This document shows, piece by piece, positions 54,300-64,000 of a DNA stretch of 64,000 bases. A program made the position numbers and the translations under genes. The notes under the pieces were generated by a model. The model ran no database searches, had not been told where the DNA came from, and saw only the letters and a list, made by a program, of their open reading frames with translations. The stretch's first letter is position 1, and every line of letters begins with the position of its first letter. This DNA comes from Heliopora coerulea (lineage: Eukaryota > Cnidaria > Anthozoa > Scleralcyonacea > Helioporidae), in NCBI GenBank assembly GCA_030142905.1, contig JASJOG010000165.1:386001-450000 (forward strand), in the 5' to 3' direction.

Positions 54300-55640
54300 A
54301 ATCGTATCGTGCAAATGGGCCCAAAGACCGATCCTCGCCGCACATTTGTCGCATACGATCAGTATTCGTCTTGGCGTATGTGATGTAGTCAGTTTCAAAG
54401 ACAATTCCTGCTCACGATTAGTTGGCTAATGGAGCAAAACAACCTAAACCTTGATAAACAAGGGTTTATCAAGCCATCACAATACCATTTTCACGAAATA
54501 ATTTGCCGTCTTCCACTAGCACAACTTACTTCAGTTTCAATTTTCTTAAATCTCTGGAGTATTACTTGTGCCTGAATTGAGTGTAAGTTTTACCTTGCAA
54601 TTTGTAGAAGCTGCAGAAACATGGATCACTTTGCACAACCATTCCACTTCGGGTTTTCCTCCCAGTCTTTCCAATATATTACATAATTACAGTGTAACAC
54701 CTGCTCCTATTTCTAGTTTCAATTAACGGTTTTCAAACGAAATAGGCTTTTAACGAAGCCAATAGAAGATTCTAAACCCACCACTAAATGGTTTAGTGTT
54801 TTGATATCACGATCATACATTCTCCCTCGTGTTTGATTTATCCCGTGTTCACTTCTGCGTTCGATCCTGACCACTCGTGTTTTGGGGACTGATTCACCAT
54901 CGAAATCTCTCGATTTCAAGCCCACAGCTACTTCGACTGCATTCACCCCCGATCGAGTTCAGTTTCAATCCTATCTCAGTCAGCCTAATTCAAATCCGTT
55001 GGATCAAAACCAGTCCTAATCCACAAGGACAGCATCCGCACTGGCAGAATCTCAGTCCCAATCCAGTCCAAATCTGGCCCGAGTTTGCTAAAGTGATCGC
55101 ACCTTTATGGTGGTCCACAAGCTTTGGCTACGCATAGTTTCAAACAGTACCATTTTGGGACTTCATTCTTGTCCATTTTTTCAAGTTCAGTGAGAAAAGA
55201 CTAACGCCCGAATAGGAAGATTAGTACTCACTCAGTTGTATAAAATGAGAACTATTTTGAAGTGGACTATAAGCACTTCCCATTCGGTTTCGGTACTGCT
55301 GTCTCATGTCCCTTAAACGGTAGTATTCTTTCTCATCAACAAAGTAGGGGATATCCTGTTATTTTAGAGGACTTCGAGATCATGAGCTTTCGCCAGGACT
55401 TCTTTTGGCAAAAAACTCAATTATCGGTAAACTAAATCTCCATTTAAATGCCATCACGGGTTTCTATTCTGATCTCTGTAATGGCAATCACGAGTAAGAT
55501 TTATTTTTATTTACTATATTCATCGTTTTAGGCTTGTAATTATGATTTCTTTCTCACCGCTTGGCTAGACCTACTCAGTTTTTAAACTTATCTCAAAAAT
55601 GTGTATCTGAGTGAGTGCTACTAGTTCGCTATCCATCAGA
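54300..55640. other. No gene recognised
   Basis: A Pro/Gln/Asn-rich stretch at 54960-55080 reads in more than one frame but has no known domain. Confidence 0.35.
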
Positions 55641-55659
55641 GCTTTTTCGCGCCGAACTA

Positions 55660-55790
55660 CTATGACTCGGTAGCTCAATTGGTGGAGCAGCGGTCCGGAA
55701 ACCAGAAGATTCAAGTTCGAATCCCGCTAATTCAACTTTTCTAGTTGACTTATGCAGTGTAGGTTGATCAAGAAATTTACTCTTCGTCTC
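55660..55790 (+). mobile_element. tRNA-derived SINE (family 1)
   Basis: GACTCGGTAGCTCAATTGGT, AAGTTCGAATCCCGCTAATT, then AGTTGACTTATGCAGTGTAG. It is a diverged sister of the copy at 19753; the body is cut soon after AGTGTAGG. Confidence 0.75.
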
Positions 55791-56010
55791 TACAGCTACG
55801 ACGAGCCAGCAGTAGTCCATGGAAATGTCATACAGCAGTCACACCCGCACGCAGAGAACGTGATGTGTTTGTCAGTGCAGTATCAACAACATATGACTGT
55901 CAGATCGATAACTATAAATTCTCCCACAGGATCGTGGTAGACTATAAGAACAGATACGATAAGACAACCGCTCTGACAGAATATACTGGCATATATTGGA
56001 AATGATTCTA

Positions 56011-56202
56011 AAGCCTGGTTTCCATTAAGTCACAAGAATCGTAAAAATTGTGTCGTAGCAGTCGTCGCGACCCTTGCGATTTAATGGAAACGTGAATCGA
56101 AGTGACCCTTGCAACTCAAGCGACTAAATCGCAAATATAGGATTATTGTGATTTTTGTGATGGCGATTCTTCAGATTCTAACGATTTAATGGAAACCAGG
56201 CT
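56011..56202. mobile_element. MITE, AAGCCTGGTTTCCATTAA ends
   Basis: The 192-base element has perfect 18-base ends AAGCCTGGTTTCCATTAA. Inside, GATTTAATGGAAACG at 56078 repeats the end sequence, so internal halves could also pair. Superfamily not determined. Confidence 0.8.
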
Positions 56203-56346
56203 TAAAGAATAAAGGCAACAAACACTCCCAAGGAGAGCTGCACAGACTGTTCCGTGAAGGTTGTACTCTGCCAAAAAAACAGAGAACGAGGTACTGACGT
56301 ATCGAACGAAAGCTCCTCATCAAAGTCAAATGGACTAATTATGAGC

Positions 56347-56395
56347 CCGTGGTAAAAAAACAAACAAAAAAAAACAAAAAAAAAAAAACAGGCGA
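56347..56395 (+). repeat. A-rich run
   Basis: AAAAAACAAAC-type homopolymer run of about 40 bases. Confidence 0.9.
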
Positions 56396-56399
56396 TTTC

Positions 56400-57860
56400 C
56401 TCCTCATTTCAATACTTGAAGTTCATTCAAATTTTTTGGTGGGTTCTAAATGTTCCAGGTTTTTTGACAAGATAATTCAAGTTAAGCCCCTGCTATTAAG
56501 GGAATTTCCCCATAGTTTTCGCAATCCCCTTGGTGTTCGACATACGTCGAACTCGAAATCGTTGTGGTAACACTCGCCCTTCGGGGCTCGTGTTTCCACA
56601 AACATTTCTCATTCTTCCGTACTTGCACTCGCATTTCCATCAACTTAACAGAGGGACGGAAAATATTTTTATTTCTTAAATATCATATGCCCGCTCACTC
56701 TGATATGACCTGATGAACTCCAGGAAACACGAACGGTTTCGTTATCATTGAATTCTTAATGTTTTTGCAAATTCCGTCCAAATTAGTTTTAAAAAGCGAA
56801 ATCTGAACCTCTCCTGCATTCTTCAGGAGGTTACTTAAGGTCTTCAGTATAGTGTATACATATGTCAGAATATTATATTCAGACTTTCTAATGACACAGG
56901 TAGGCAACCGCACTCAGCACACTACCTGTGCGGTTGCCCAACATTTGGGCTGGGGCATTCGAATGTTAAAGCCAACGAACTAAGTAAGTACACAATTTGA
57001 GATCAGCCTCGCAGTAAGTCACGAGGTGAAACATTCTTTTATCCATTAGAAAAATCGCGGAACACAGAGCATGAAATTTGTGGTATGAAAGTCCGAGATT
57101 TACGTCCCAATCTGGTGAAAGCCATGGCAAGTTATCGCAAGCTGGTAAACACACGATTGTACGACACAAAGAGTTCGCAACGACATTTTGGATATTTACC
57201 TATCTGTCTGAGGTGAATTCTATGCCAGGTTTCACAAAGAGCCCGAAGGCTACTGCCAGTAAATGTTTCAAGCAATCTCCAGTGAAAGTATATAGATAAC
57301 TAGTCGATAAACCTAAAAAGTAAAACACAAGATAATACATTAATGGAAGAAACTACTGCGGAACATTGTCGAGCAATAATACTCAGAAAACAGTTCCTAA
57401 ATTCAAGTGAGTAATCCACCCGCAAACTCCCTTGTGCTTGTCCATAAAAGTGCCTTTTGATTCGTGTTCATCATATTTAACAGCCAGTACTTTCTAACAT
57501 GAAGATTAAAAAAAATGTCAGAAATTCCAGTACTTCCGGTTTGCTTAGAAGCCAGTCTTAGTCGAAGCACAATGATAAGAACAAGTCGTTAATAACGGTA
57601 TAAGGTAAAAATTTCGACACGTTGCGCCATAAATTAAATTTCTTTATAAAGTTGCGTATATGCCAAGAGTGAAGTTAAAGTATTTTACACCAGTAAAGCT
57701 AAAGACAGCGTACCTTTATTGCGAATGATAAATATCAATTCTTCTCTTCAGGATTGTTCAGGATTGATTCGGGCAAGCTCAGCACCTTCCAATCGCGTTT
57801 TTGGTATTTTTTTTGTTTTTTCGGGCCTTCCCTTTTCACGGTATGGCTCTTGATTGTAAT
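56400..57860. other. No gene recognised
   Basis: Short frames only. CACTCGCCCTTCGGGGCTCGTG at 56569 forms a small GC-rich dyad. ACCTGTGCGGTTGCC and GGCAACCGCACTC at 56900-56935 form a small inverted repeat. Confidence 0.35.
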
Positions 57861-57865
57861 GCCTT

Positions 57866-58038
57866 AGGGGCCGTTCATACTGAGACCGATCTGAGATCGA
57901 TCTCAGTTCGCTTAGTGTCAGTGAAGGCGTTCACACTCATTTGGATCGATCTCAGTTCGCATTCAAGCGTTCACACTCTGATCGATTTTGACTAAGACCG
58001 GTCTGAGATCGATCTAACACGCTGGTGTGAACGGTCCC
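57866..58038. mobile_element. MITE, GGGGCCGTTCACAC ends
   Basis: Left GGGGCCGTTCATACTGAGAC; right, read inward, GGGACCGTTCACACCAGCGT. The interior is built from repeats of GATCGATCTCAG and GTTCACACT in both directions, which would fold into several hairpins. No clear duplication. Confidence 0.75.
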
Positions 58039-58349
58039 ATATAAGAACACGAATTTAAAGCATTTCTCGGTATGAAACTACACTAAAACGGTAACGTTCA
58101 AATTTTCCTTGTAGACTGAAAGTTTCCAGAAAGCTAACGTGAAGCTTACGCAAAAACCTTTCGCACATTCATGAAAAGCTGGTGGGAATCTAGCGTTATC
58201 CGTTTCGTTAACCTCTCCAATTACTCTCTAAGCAGACTGAAAACTGAATGCGATAAAACATTACGTAATCATGATATATTCCACCAGTTTGTCAGCTTAC
58301 GTTGAACAAGTTCAATTCTTATTTGATCGCCAGTTAAACGTTTTTTTAA

Positions 58350-58410
58350 CGTGCAGTTCTACTTTACACAAAATGTGCAGTTCTACATGGACCTGTGCAG
58401 TTCTAACAAA
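58350..58410 (+). repeat. GTGCAGTTCTA, three copies
   Basis: The 11-mer appears at about 58352, 58374 and 58396, spaced 22 bases. Confidence 0.8.
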
Positions 58411-58539
58411 ACTAATAGGCAATTCTACATTACAAAATTTTCAGCTTGTTTGTACACAAGACCATAAAATGGAAGCAGTAACAGAATCTATCACCGGTCC
58501 CATGGCATCAAATTTCACAATACGGGAACGGTAGAAATA

Positions 58540-60935
58540 GCCACTTTCAGTCAGTTTTGGCAATAAGACCCAGAGCAGTTCAAAATTTTTCTTAAAAAAA
58601 TCCCATTGTGACTAACTTTTCATAATTGATTCGTCAAAAAATTGTTAAAAATCGAACCGTACTTAATACATTTGATTCATGCTTAGATTGAGTGATTACA
58701 AATTACCAACTGCAAACTTGGATCTTTTCTGTGCTACACTATACATGTGAATGCCGGCTGGGGATTGTAATAAAGGTTCTGGGATATGAAGTTGTTAAGG
58801 TGGAAAATGTTCTGGAAATTAATATTTTTCAATTCAGTGATTTGCACCCCCTTACAAAGAAAATTATTTTAAAATTTTGAAAATATTGTTATTGCACCAG
58901 AGATTTGTATGTGTACCTCTGAAATAAGTATGAGATGTAAATGTCCATAATTATGATGAGACAAGTGGTTAATTCATAAATAAAAGGTGACAGCATCCAC
59001 ACCCAAATGCCACATACCACCAATATTAATACCCACTATTTATTCTTAACATGAATTGTGTACCTTGGCAGCACAAAAACCTCTCACCATCTCTGAGTAG
59101 TACACCTGGTATGAATGTAAGGCACTATTTTACATATTTACCCAACAAAGCCTCATTTTTGTTGTCATGACCAGCCACTCAACTATGGTATAAGCAATTG
59201 GAAGGTTTAAAAAGTTCTATGCTACAACAAATAAAATTTGCCTGAAAAAGGGTGTGATTTCACAAAAAGCTTGATGGTATAGAATTCAAGTCTTTATTTT
59301 CCAACTTTGTGCCCTTAATTACAAGGTTGTTTTATTCTCCTTGTGTGTGTGATCGAGTGGGCTGGATTTAAGTGCTGGAAAAGTGAGCATTCTCTTAGGA
59401 CCCCTCACAAGAGGGCTCACCCACAAACAAAACCTATTTTGTCTTCTGAATTATACTACTGAGGATTCTGAGTTTACAAAGACGTCCATCAAAAATGTTT
59501 ATTTTTAGTAAATTTTCATAAAATAGAGTTAAATACCATGTTTTCTTTTAAAACTTTGAATAACAAAAACTTTTTTCCATAACAAACACATTTATATGTA
59601 TTAAAATTGATTTGTGTAATTAAAGGTTTGCTGATCTATTTCATAGTTTGTCACTAGATATGGGTAAGGGAGTAGAAATGGTTTGTATCAGACATTTTTT
59701 ATACCAATGAATATTTGTAAAATATGATCACAGCCATTTTGCAATGATGAAAACATTGTGAAGAGGGCTTGCACATATAGAAGCTGCCCAGAGCTGCCAT
59801 ATCCTTAAATCAAGCCATAGTGATCAGTTGGGTACTGAGCATGGACAAAGAACCTCAGGTTCTCAACAGTTGTTTTTCCATCAAATTCTCTTTCCAAAAT
59901 AATCATAGAAAATAGTTTGGTCTGAAAAAAACCACTATGCATCTCTTTTGTACAAATTACCTAAAAGATTTGTAGACAGTTGTCTGAATCTTGGATAAAC
60001 AATGCAGCAGATAATTGAGCTAGTGAACTGCGTTACCCTTGCTTTGAACAACCAAACTTAAATTTGACCTAAAGAATAGCTTTATGCAGTGAATAATTTT
60101 CTACTTGGCAGACGTAATTAAACTAACATCAATTGGTGGTTTAAAGCATACATAAAACTGTTCACTTAATAGACCTTATCAACCAAATAAGCAAATCCAA
60201 GCTTTGTACACCTCACCCCTGGTGTTTTCTCAGACACACTGCCTGAAGGTGGTGTATTCAAACGCTAACCAAAAAGTCCCAATCTGTTTCACAAAATAAT
60301 TTGTTATGAGTTAAATATCAAATGTTTATGTGCCATGTTAATGGTTGATATTAGACATAAGTGTTCATTTAGTCATAAATGAGTTAAATATCGCATGTCA
60401 TGATATTTCTCCGCCTATGGCAACCGAAACTTGAAGACAACCACTTTGTTGCGTAAGTCGGAGTTTTCGTTTCCTCGAAAGCTGTAGTTGTTGAATTAAG
60501 TATTTCTGTACTCTTTATCCAAGGTCGCACAGTTCCTTGTCATTTTTAAGGGTAGTTTTTTTAAAATAGCATTTCGAAAGAGCACGGCAGTTTGAAATGT
60601 ATTTCCGCACGTCACAACTGTCTCGAATCTTTTACAAACTCTTCACATTTCACAATATCATATAAACGAAACAAACTACAACACAGTGTTTTAAGTTACC
60701 TGTTTAATACGTGGCGTCCGAGTACCATTAAACTGGATCTGCAAAGAGCGAAACAAAACAAAAAGCTTAAGGTCGTATTCCACGTGGGTTCTTAGGCTCG
60801 TCGACTCAAAAATGGACGTCAGGCCACAGAATAATACTAGAAGTCCCACTCAGTGTCGGTACCTTTGATGTACATGTCATCGCGCATGTTGCCTCGCGCA
60901 CACAGTTTGATGTTTGAGAAACGTGAGAGCTTGGA
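58540..60935. other. No gene recognised
   Basis: AT-rich with short frames only; no element with clear ends. A TGTGTGATCGAGTGGGCTGG phrase at 59343 resembles one at 9100. Confidence 0.4.
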
Positions 60936-60939
60936 ATAG

Positions 60940-61045
60940 GGGGATTCCCCATACAGTAGGGGAATTTAGCAATCTGTAGGTGGTAGGGGAAACCTACGGG
61001 GAAAACTGCAAAATGTAGGGGGATTGTAGGGGGAAAAAAATCTTC
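60940..61045 (+). repeat. GTAGGGGAA motif array, left of hAT transposase
   Basis: Five to six copies of a GTAGGGGGAWW-like word (TAGGGGGATTCCCC, CAGTAGGGGAATTT, GGTAGGGGAAAC, TGTAGGGGGATTGTAGGGGG). All but one face the same way. A matching array lies at 63598-63710. Confidence 0.7.
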
Positions 61046-61326
61046 TTGAGATGAGATTGTCTGCCCTGATTTCTTGCGAAAAATAGTTTACTTTTCCTGT
61101 GTTCTCACCACTTGACAAGTGCAAGTAATAGAATCTTTCCTCCGGCTCATCTTGTGGCCTTATATGGCAATAGATCGATCAACATAAATTCTTTAACCGT
61201 GAGTCATCACTAATCTGGCATGTGTACGTAGTCACCTCAGTAAGTTACACTTCAGAGCCCAGGTCTTTTTCCTTTAAGTTTTCACAGTACTGTAGATCAG
61301 TCCAAGTGACAACATAGCAGTAGGCA

Positions 61327-63302
61327 ATGCCGAAAGTAAACGAAAAAAAGTATCGGGCTCAGAATTATCGCAGAGAATGGGAGAAAGAAAGTTGGGCAAG
61401 TGATTGGCTGTCCATTTCCAAACGTGTAGCTGGCAAAGCATATTGTTCGCTTTGCGACAAAGATCTTGTGGCCGGGAAATCAGAATTGATTGTCCATGCA
61501 AAATCGTCCGGTCACATTCGCCAGAGCAAGACTTCCAAAGACAGCTGCTATATGAGGGCCTTTCTCACCACAACTAACGTAACAACAATCAAAGCCGAGC
61601 TGAATACCGTTGCCTTAATAGCCAGGAAGAACATTCCTTTCAATGTGCTTGACCAGCTCACAGCAACTTTGCACCACATTGCCGACGACTCAAAATCCGT
61701 AAAAGATATGACGTGCAATCGGACGAAAGGAACTTACTTACTGACCGAGTGCCTCTCTGTGTATGAGCATGAGAATCTGGTGGGGAATATCAAAGCTGCG
61801 AAACGAATTTCGATCCTCTGCGATAAAGCTACTGATGTTTCGATGAAAAAGATGTTTTGCGTAAATGTGCGATTTCTCCCATCAGATTCTTCTGAACCTG
61901 TCACTAAGCTTTACCGCTTACTGCCAGTCGAAGATGGAAAGGCCGATGGTTTGTTCGAGTCCCTGCGAGCGGCGTTGGAAGAGGATGGAATTTCGTGGGA
62001 CAGAGTTGTCGGGTATGCATCTGACGGAGAGAACCTTATGCAAGGCCAGAACAATTCTTTCCTCACCAGAATGAAAGAAATGGTTCCCGATCTCTTCGTG
62101 CTGAAATGTTTTTGCCATTCGTTTCACCTTGTCGCTGAACATGCCTGTGCTGCCCTATCAAAAACCGCCGATCAACTCGGTCACGACGTCTACAACTATT
62201 TTAAGAATGCACCAAACCGCCAGATGAGCTACGAAGATTTTCAGGCTTTCGTGCAATGCGAGCCACACAAGATTTTAAAGCCTTGCCAAACAAGATGGCT
62301 TTCGGTGGCCCAGTGCGTCAATCGCATTTTACAACAGTGGACGGCTCTCGAGCTGTTCTTTGTCTCCGAAGCCGCTGAAACGAAGTCTCCCACCACCGAG
62401 AGAATCCTCAACGCCCTCCGATCTCCATATGTGAAAGCCACGTTAGAGTTCACGGATTACGTCCTCGGAGATTTAACAGGCTTAAACAAGTTGTTTCAAT
62501 CAGACAGATTCAAGCTGCACCGATTGCTGCTCGAGGTTGAGCGTGTCGTTCGCATGTTTTCGCAAAACTTCATGGTTAAGCCAAACCGGTCCATAGAGTT
62601 TGCCAACATCAACGTTGATGAGGAATCTAAATGGCTGTCTTTGGATAAAGTCTATCCTGGCATCGCTGAGACAGAGACCTTGGCAGAAATGAGGCCGCAC
62701 GAAAGGGAGAGCATCCTATCGCGTTGCCGCAACTGGTACAAGGAGGCAATTCGCCAGATGCAGAAGCGTATCGACCTGCCCCGTCCAATCTTGGAAGCCT
62801 TCGTCGATGTTGACCACATGGCCGTCGTGAAAGGGAAGGCTGAGGTGAAATCGCTGGCGTATTGGCATCCAAACTTCCAAAGCGAATTTCCCAATGCTGC
62901 GGGGTGCAAACCATCGACCGTCAGTGGCGTTCCCTGTTGGTCGACGATGACGTCAAAAATGGTGGATGGGAAGCCAGAACGACACACGAATTTTGGCAAG
63001 CCATGGCCGACGTAGAGGCATACAAGGAATTAGCAACTTTTATGCTTGAAATCACAGCGTTACCCCAGAGCACGGCGGTTGTAGAGAGGATATTTTCAAA
63101 GCTGAACAACAACAAGACGAAATTGAGAAATGCCTTGGGTGTTCGCACAATGGAAGCGAGTGAGGAATTTCCCTGCAATTTCGAATCAAATAAACGTCTT
63201 GCTGAGTTCCAAGGCAAGAGTCAACTACATGAAAAAATACACAGACCAAGAGCGCAAAACTGTGGAAGACAATTTTTGACATTTGCTGGCATGGTGAACT
63301 GA
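61327..63302 (+). pseudogene. hAT transposase with BED-like finger, frameshifted
   Basis: The first frame (61327-63015) starts MPKVNEKKYRAQNYRREWEK. It has a BED-like C2H2 finger (CSLCDKDL, Cys 40 and 43, His 57 and 63). The RNase H-like core follows: ISILCDKATDVSMKK (first Asp), VVGYASDGENLM (second Asp, residue 233), and the FCHSFHLVAEHA motif. Near 62900 the coding frame shifts to one that runs to 63302. That part includes TIDRQWRSL and the dimerisation region ITALPQSTAVVERIFSKLNN with the catalytic Glu. Apart from that shift all key residues are present, so it died recently or the shift is an assembly error. The layout fits the ZBED/SCAND3-like hAT group. Confidence 0.85.
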
Positions 63303-63475
63303 ACTGTTTAAACCTGACTTGATTGTAGAAAAACTGTTTAAACCTGAGTTGATTGTAGCCTAATTAGATTGTTAATGTAAACTTTGTTATGTATTTATTA
63401 GATTTTTAATGTAAACTTTGTTGTGTTAATTATAGTAATGTTAATGTTGCACTGAATACAATAAACCGTTATCAA
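63303..63475 (+). mobile_element. hAT transposon 3' untranslated repeats
   Basis: Two adjacent copies of ACTGTTTAAACCTGASTTGA (63303, 63332) and two of TTAATGTAAACTTTGTTRTG (about 63371, 63405) are followed by AATAAA at 63460. Confidence 0.7.
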
Positions 63476-63597
63476 TTGAACCTGAGGTCAGCACGGGAAA
63501 TTACTTTGCTTGAATTTGTACAGGTTCGACCTTTCGAGGCAACCTGACAACCTTGTACCCAGGGCCTTCTCTTGTATTGGCCGCGAGGTCCGACGTA

Positions 63598-63715
63598 GGT
63601 GTATAGTAGGGGATATAGTGCTGCGTAGGGGAAAGTAGAGGAAAATCAGAGAAATGGTCGTAGGGGGATGTAGGGGGAAAATGAATGTTTAGTAGGGGAA
63701 ATATGCAGAGATAGA
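63598..63715 (+). repeat. GTAGGGGAA motif array, right of hAT transposase
   Basis: AGTAGGGGATATAG, CGTAGGGGAAAGTAGAGG, CGTAGGGGGATGTAGGGGGA, AGTAGGGGAAATATG, all in the same direction as the left array. The sequence then ends GCAGCACTG next to GCTTGGAT. GCTTGGAA precedes the left array at about 60935, hinting at a worn duplication. Confidence 0.65.
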
Positions 63716-63739
63716 GTGGCAGCACTGGCTTGGATATAT

Positions 63740-63875
63740 TAAGGTAGATGAATGATCTTCAAGCTCGATACTCAGAAAATGATTTCTGAGCCCCAGACGG
63801 GGATCGAACCCGCAACCTTCTGATGACCGGTTAGACGCTCTAACCATTGAGCTACCGAGAATCAGATGGTGAGCT
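63740..63875 (-). mobile_element. tRNA-derived SINE (family 2), left of a pair
   Basis: Minus strand: TCGGTAGCTCAATGGTTAGA, TCAGAAGGTTGCGGGTTCGA, CTGAGTATCGAGCTTGAAGA. It has a full tRNA-like head and the tail CAGAAATCATTTTCTGAG. Confidence 0.85.
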
Positions 63876-63891
63876 AAGGTGCAAATTCGAT

Positions 63892-64000
63892 ATATATATA
63901 TATATATATGTCTAACCGATCATCAGAAGGTTGCGGGTTCGATCCCCGTCTGGGGCTCAGAAATCATTTTCTGAGTATCGAGCTTGAAGATCATTCATCT
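63892..64000 (+). mobile_element. tRNA-derived SINE (family 2), right of a pair, 5'-truncated
   Basis: After an (AT) run the plus strand begins within the head (GTCTAACCGATCATCAGAAG) and continues TTGCGGGTTCGATCCCCGTC, CTGAGTATCGAGCTTGAAGA to the window end. It is nearly identical to 63740-63875 on the opposite strand. Confidence 0.85.

Noticed and set aside
60844..60860. CAGTGTCGG as left end of the hAT transposon
   Set aside because: It does not pair with the right-end sequence CAGTGCTGCC beyond six bases, and the flanks do not match.

Overview
The window is AT-rich animal nuclear DNA: long introns with GT-AG borders, few coding exons, and a dense layer of decayed transposable elements. 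The mix of element types (Penelope-like elements, hAT, mariner, Ty3/gypsy, a Crypton-like tyrosine recombinase, a CR1/L2-like LINE, two tRNA-derived SINE families) and the WD-repeat and TRAF homologues suggest a marine invertebrate. I favour a cnidarian, probably an anthozoan, but the sequence alone does not prove this. I see no prokaryotic genes, rRNA, CRISPR array or clearly functional tRNA.

Host genes. (1) On the minus strand, 10594 to 3227, four phase-compatible exons encode a very small type I membrane protein: signal peptide, short Ser/Thr/Gly-rich stalk, one membrane span, Cys-containing tail. Its last exon was not found. (2) On the plus strand, 14854-20470, four exons match nucleoporin SEH1 (WD repeats), but one carries a TGA and others are missing, so it looks like a relic. 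(3) On the plus strand, 30212-31236, four exons join a WGR domain to an F-box; two splice junctions are off by one base. (4) On the minus strand, 48099 to 37008, six exons give a complete TRAF protein of about 529 codons (RING, TRAF-type zinc fingers, coiled coil, MATH), with every phase consistent. Its third intron holds a Ty3/gypsy element.

Mobile DNA by region. 0-3 kb: a large inverted pair of Penelope-like fragments. 3-10 kb: a mariner MITE and a Penelope pol remnant. 19-23 kb: tRNA SINEs and three hAT MITEs, one nested in another repeat. 25-27.6 kb: a decayed Crypton-like recombinase next to a palindrome. 32-33 kb: two MITEs. 40.5-44.5 kb: the Ty3/gypsy element. 45.9-46.4 kb: a Penelope endonuclease fragment. 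48.7-50.1 kb: a MITE and a LINE 3' end. 52.8 kb: a near-perfect palindrome. 53.6-58 kb: a hAT MITE, a SINE and two MITEs. 61.3-63.3 kb: a frameshifted hAT transposase flanked by arrays of a GTAGGGG motif. 63.7-64 kb: a head-to-head SINE pair.

The most unusual theme is a short motif, CTGANGA, then a hairpin, then GAAAC, resembling the core of hammerhead ribozymes known from Penelope-like elements. I find it about nine times. Three pairs sit in palindromes with both copies facing outward. Coordinates of exons come from reading splice consensus and protein similarity by eye.
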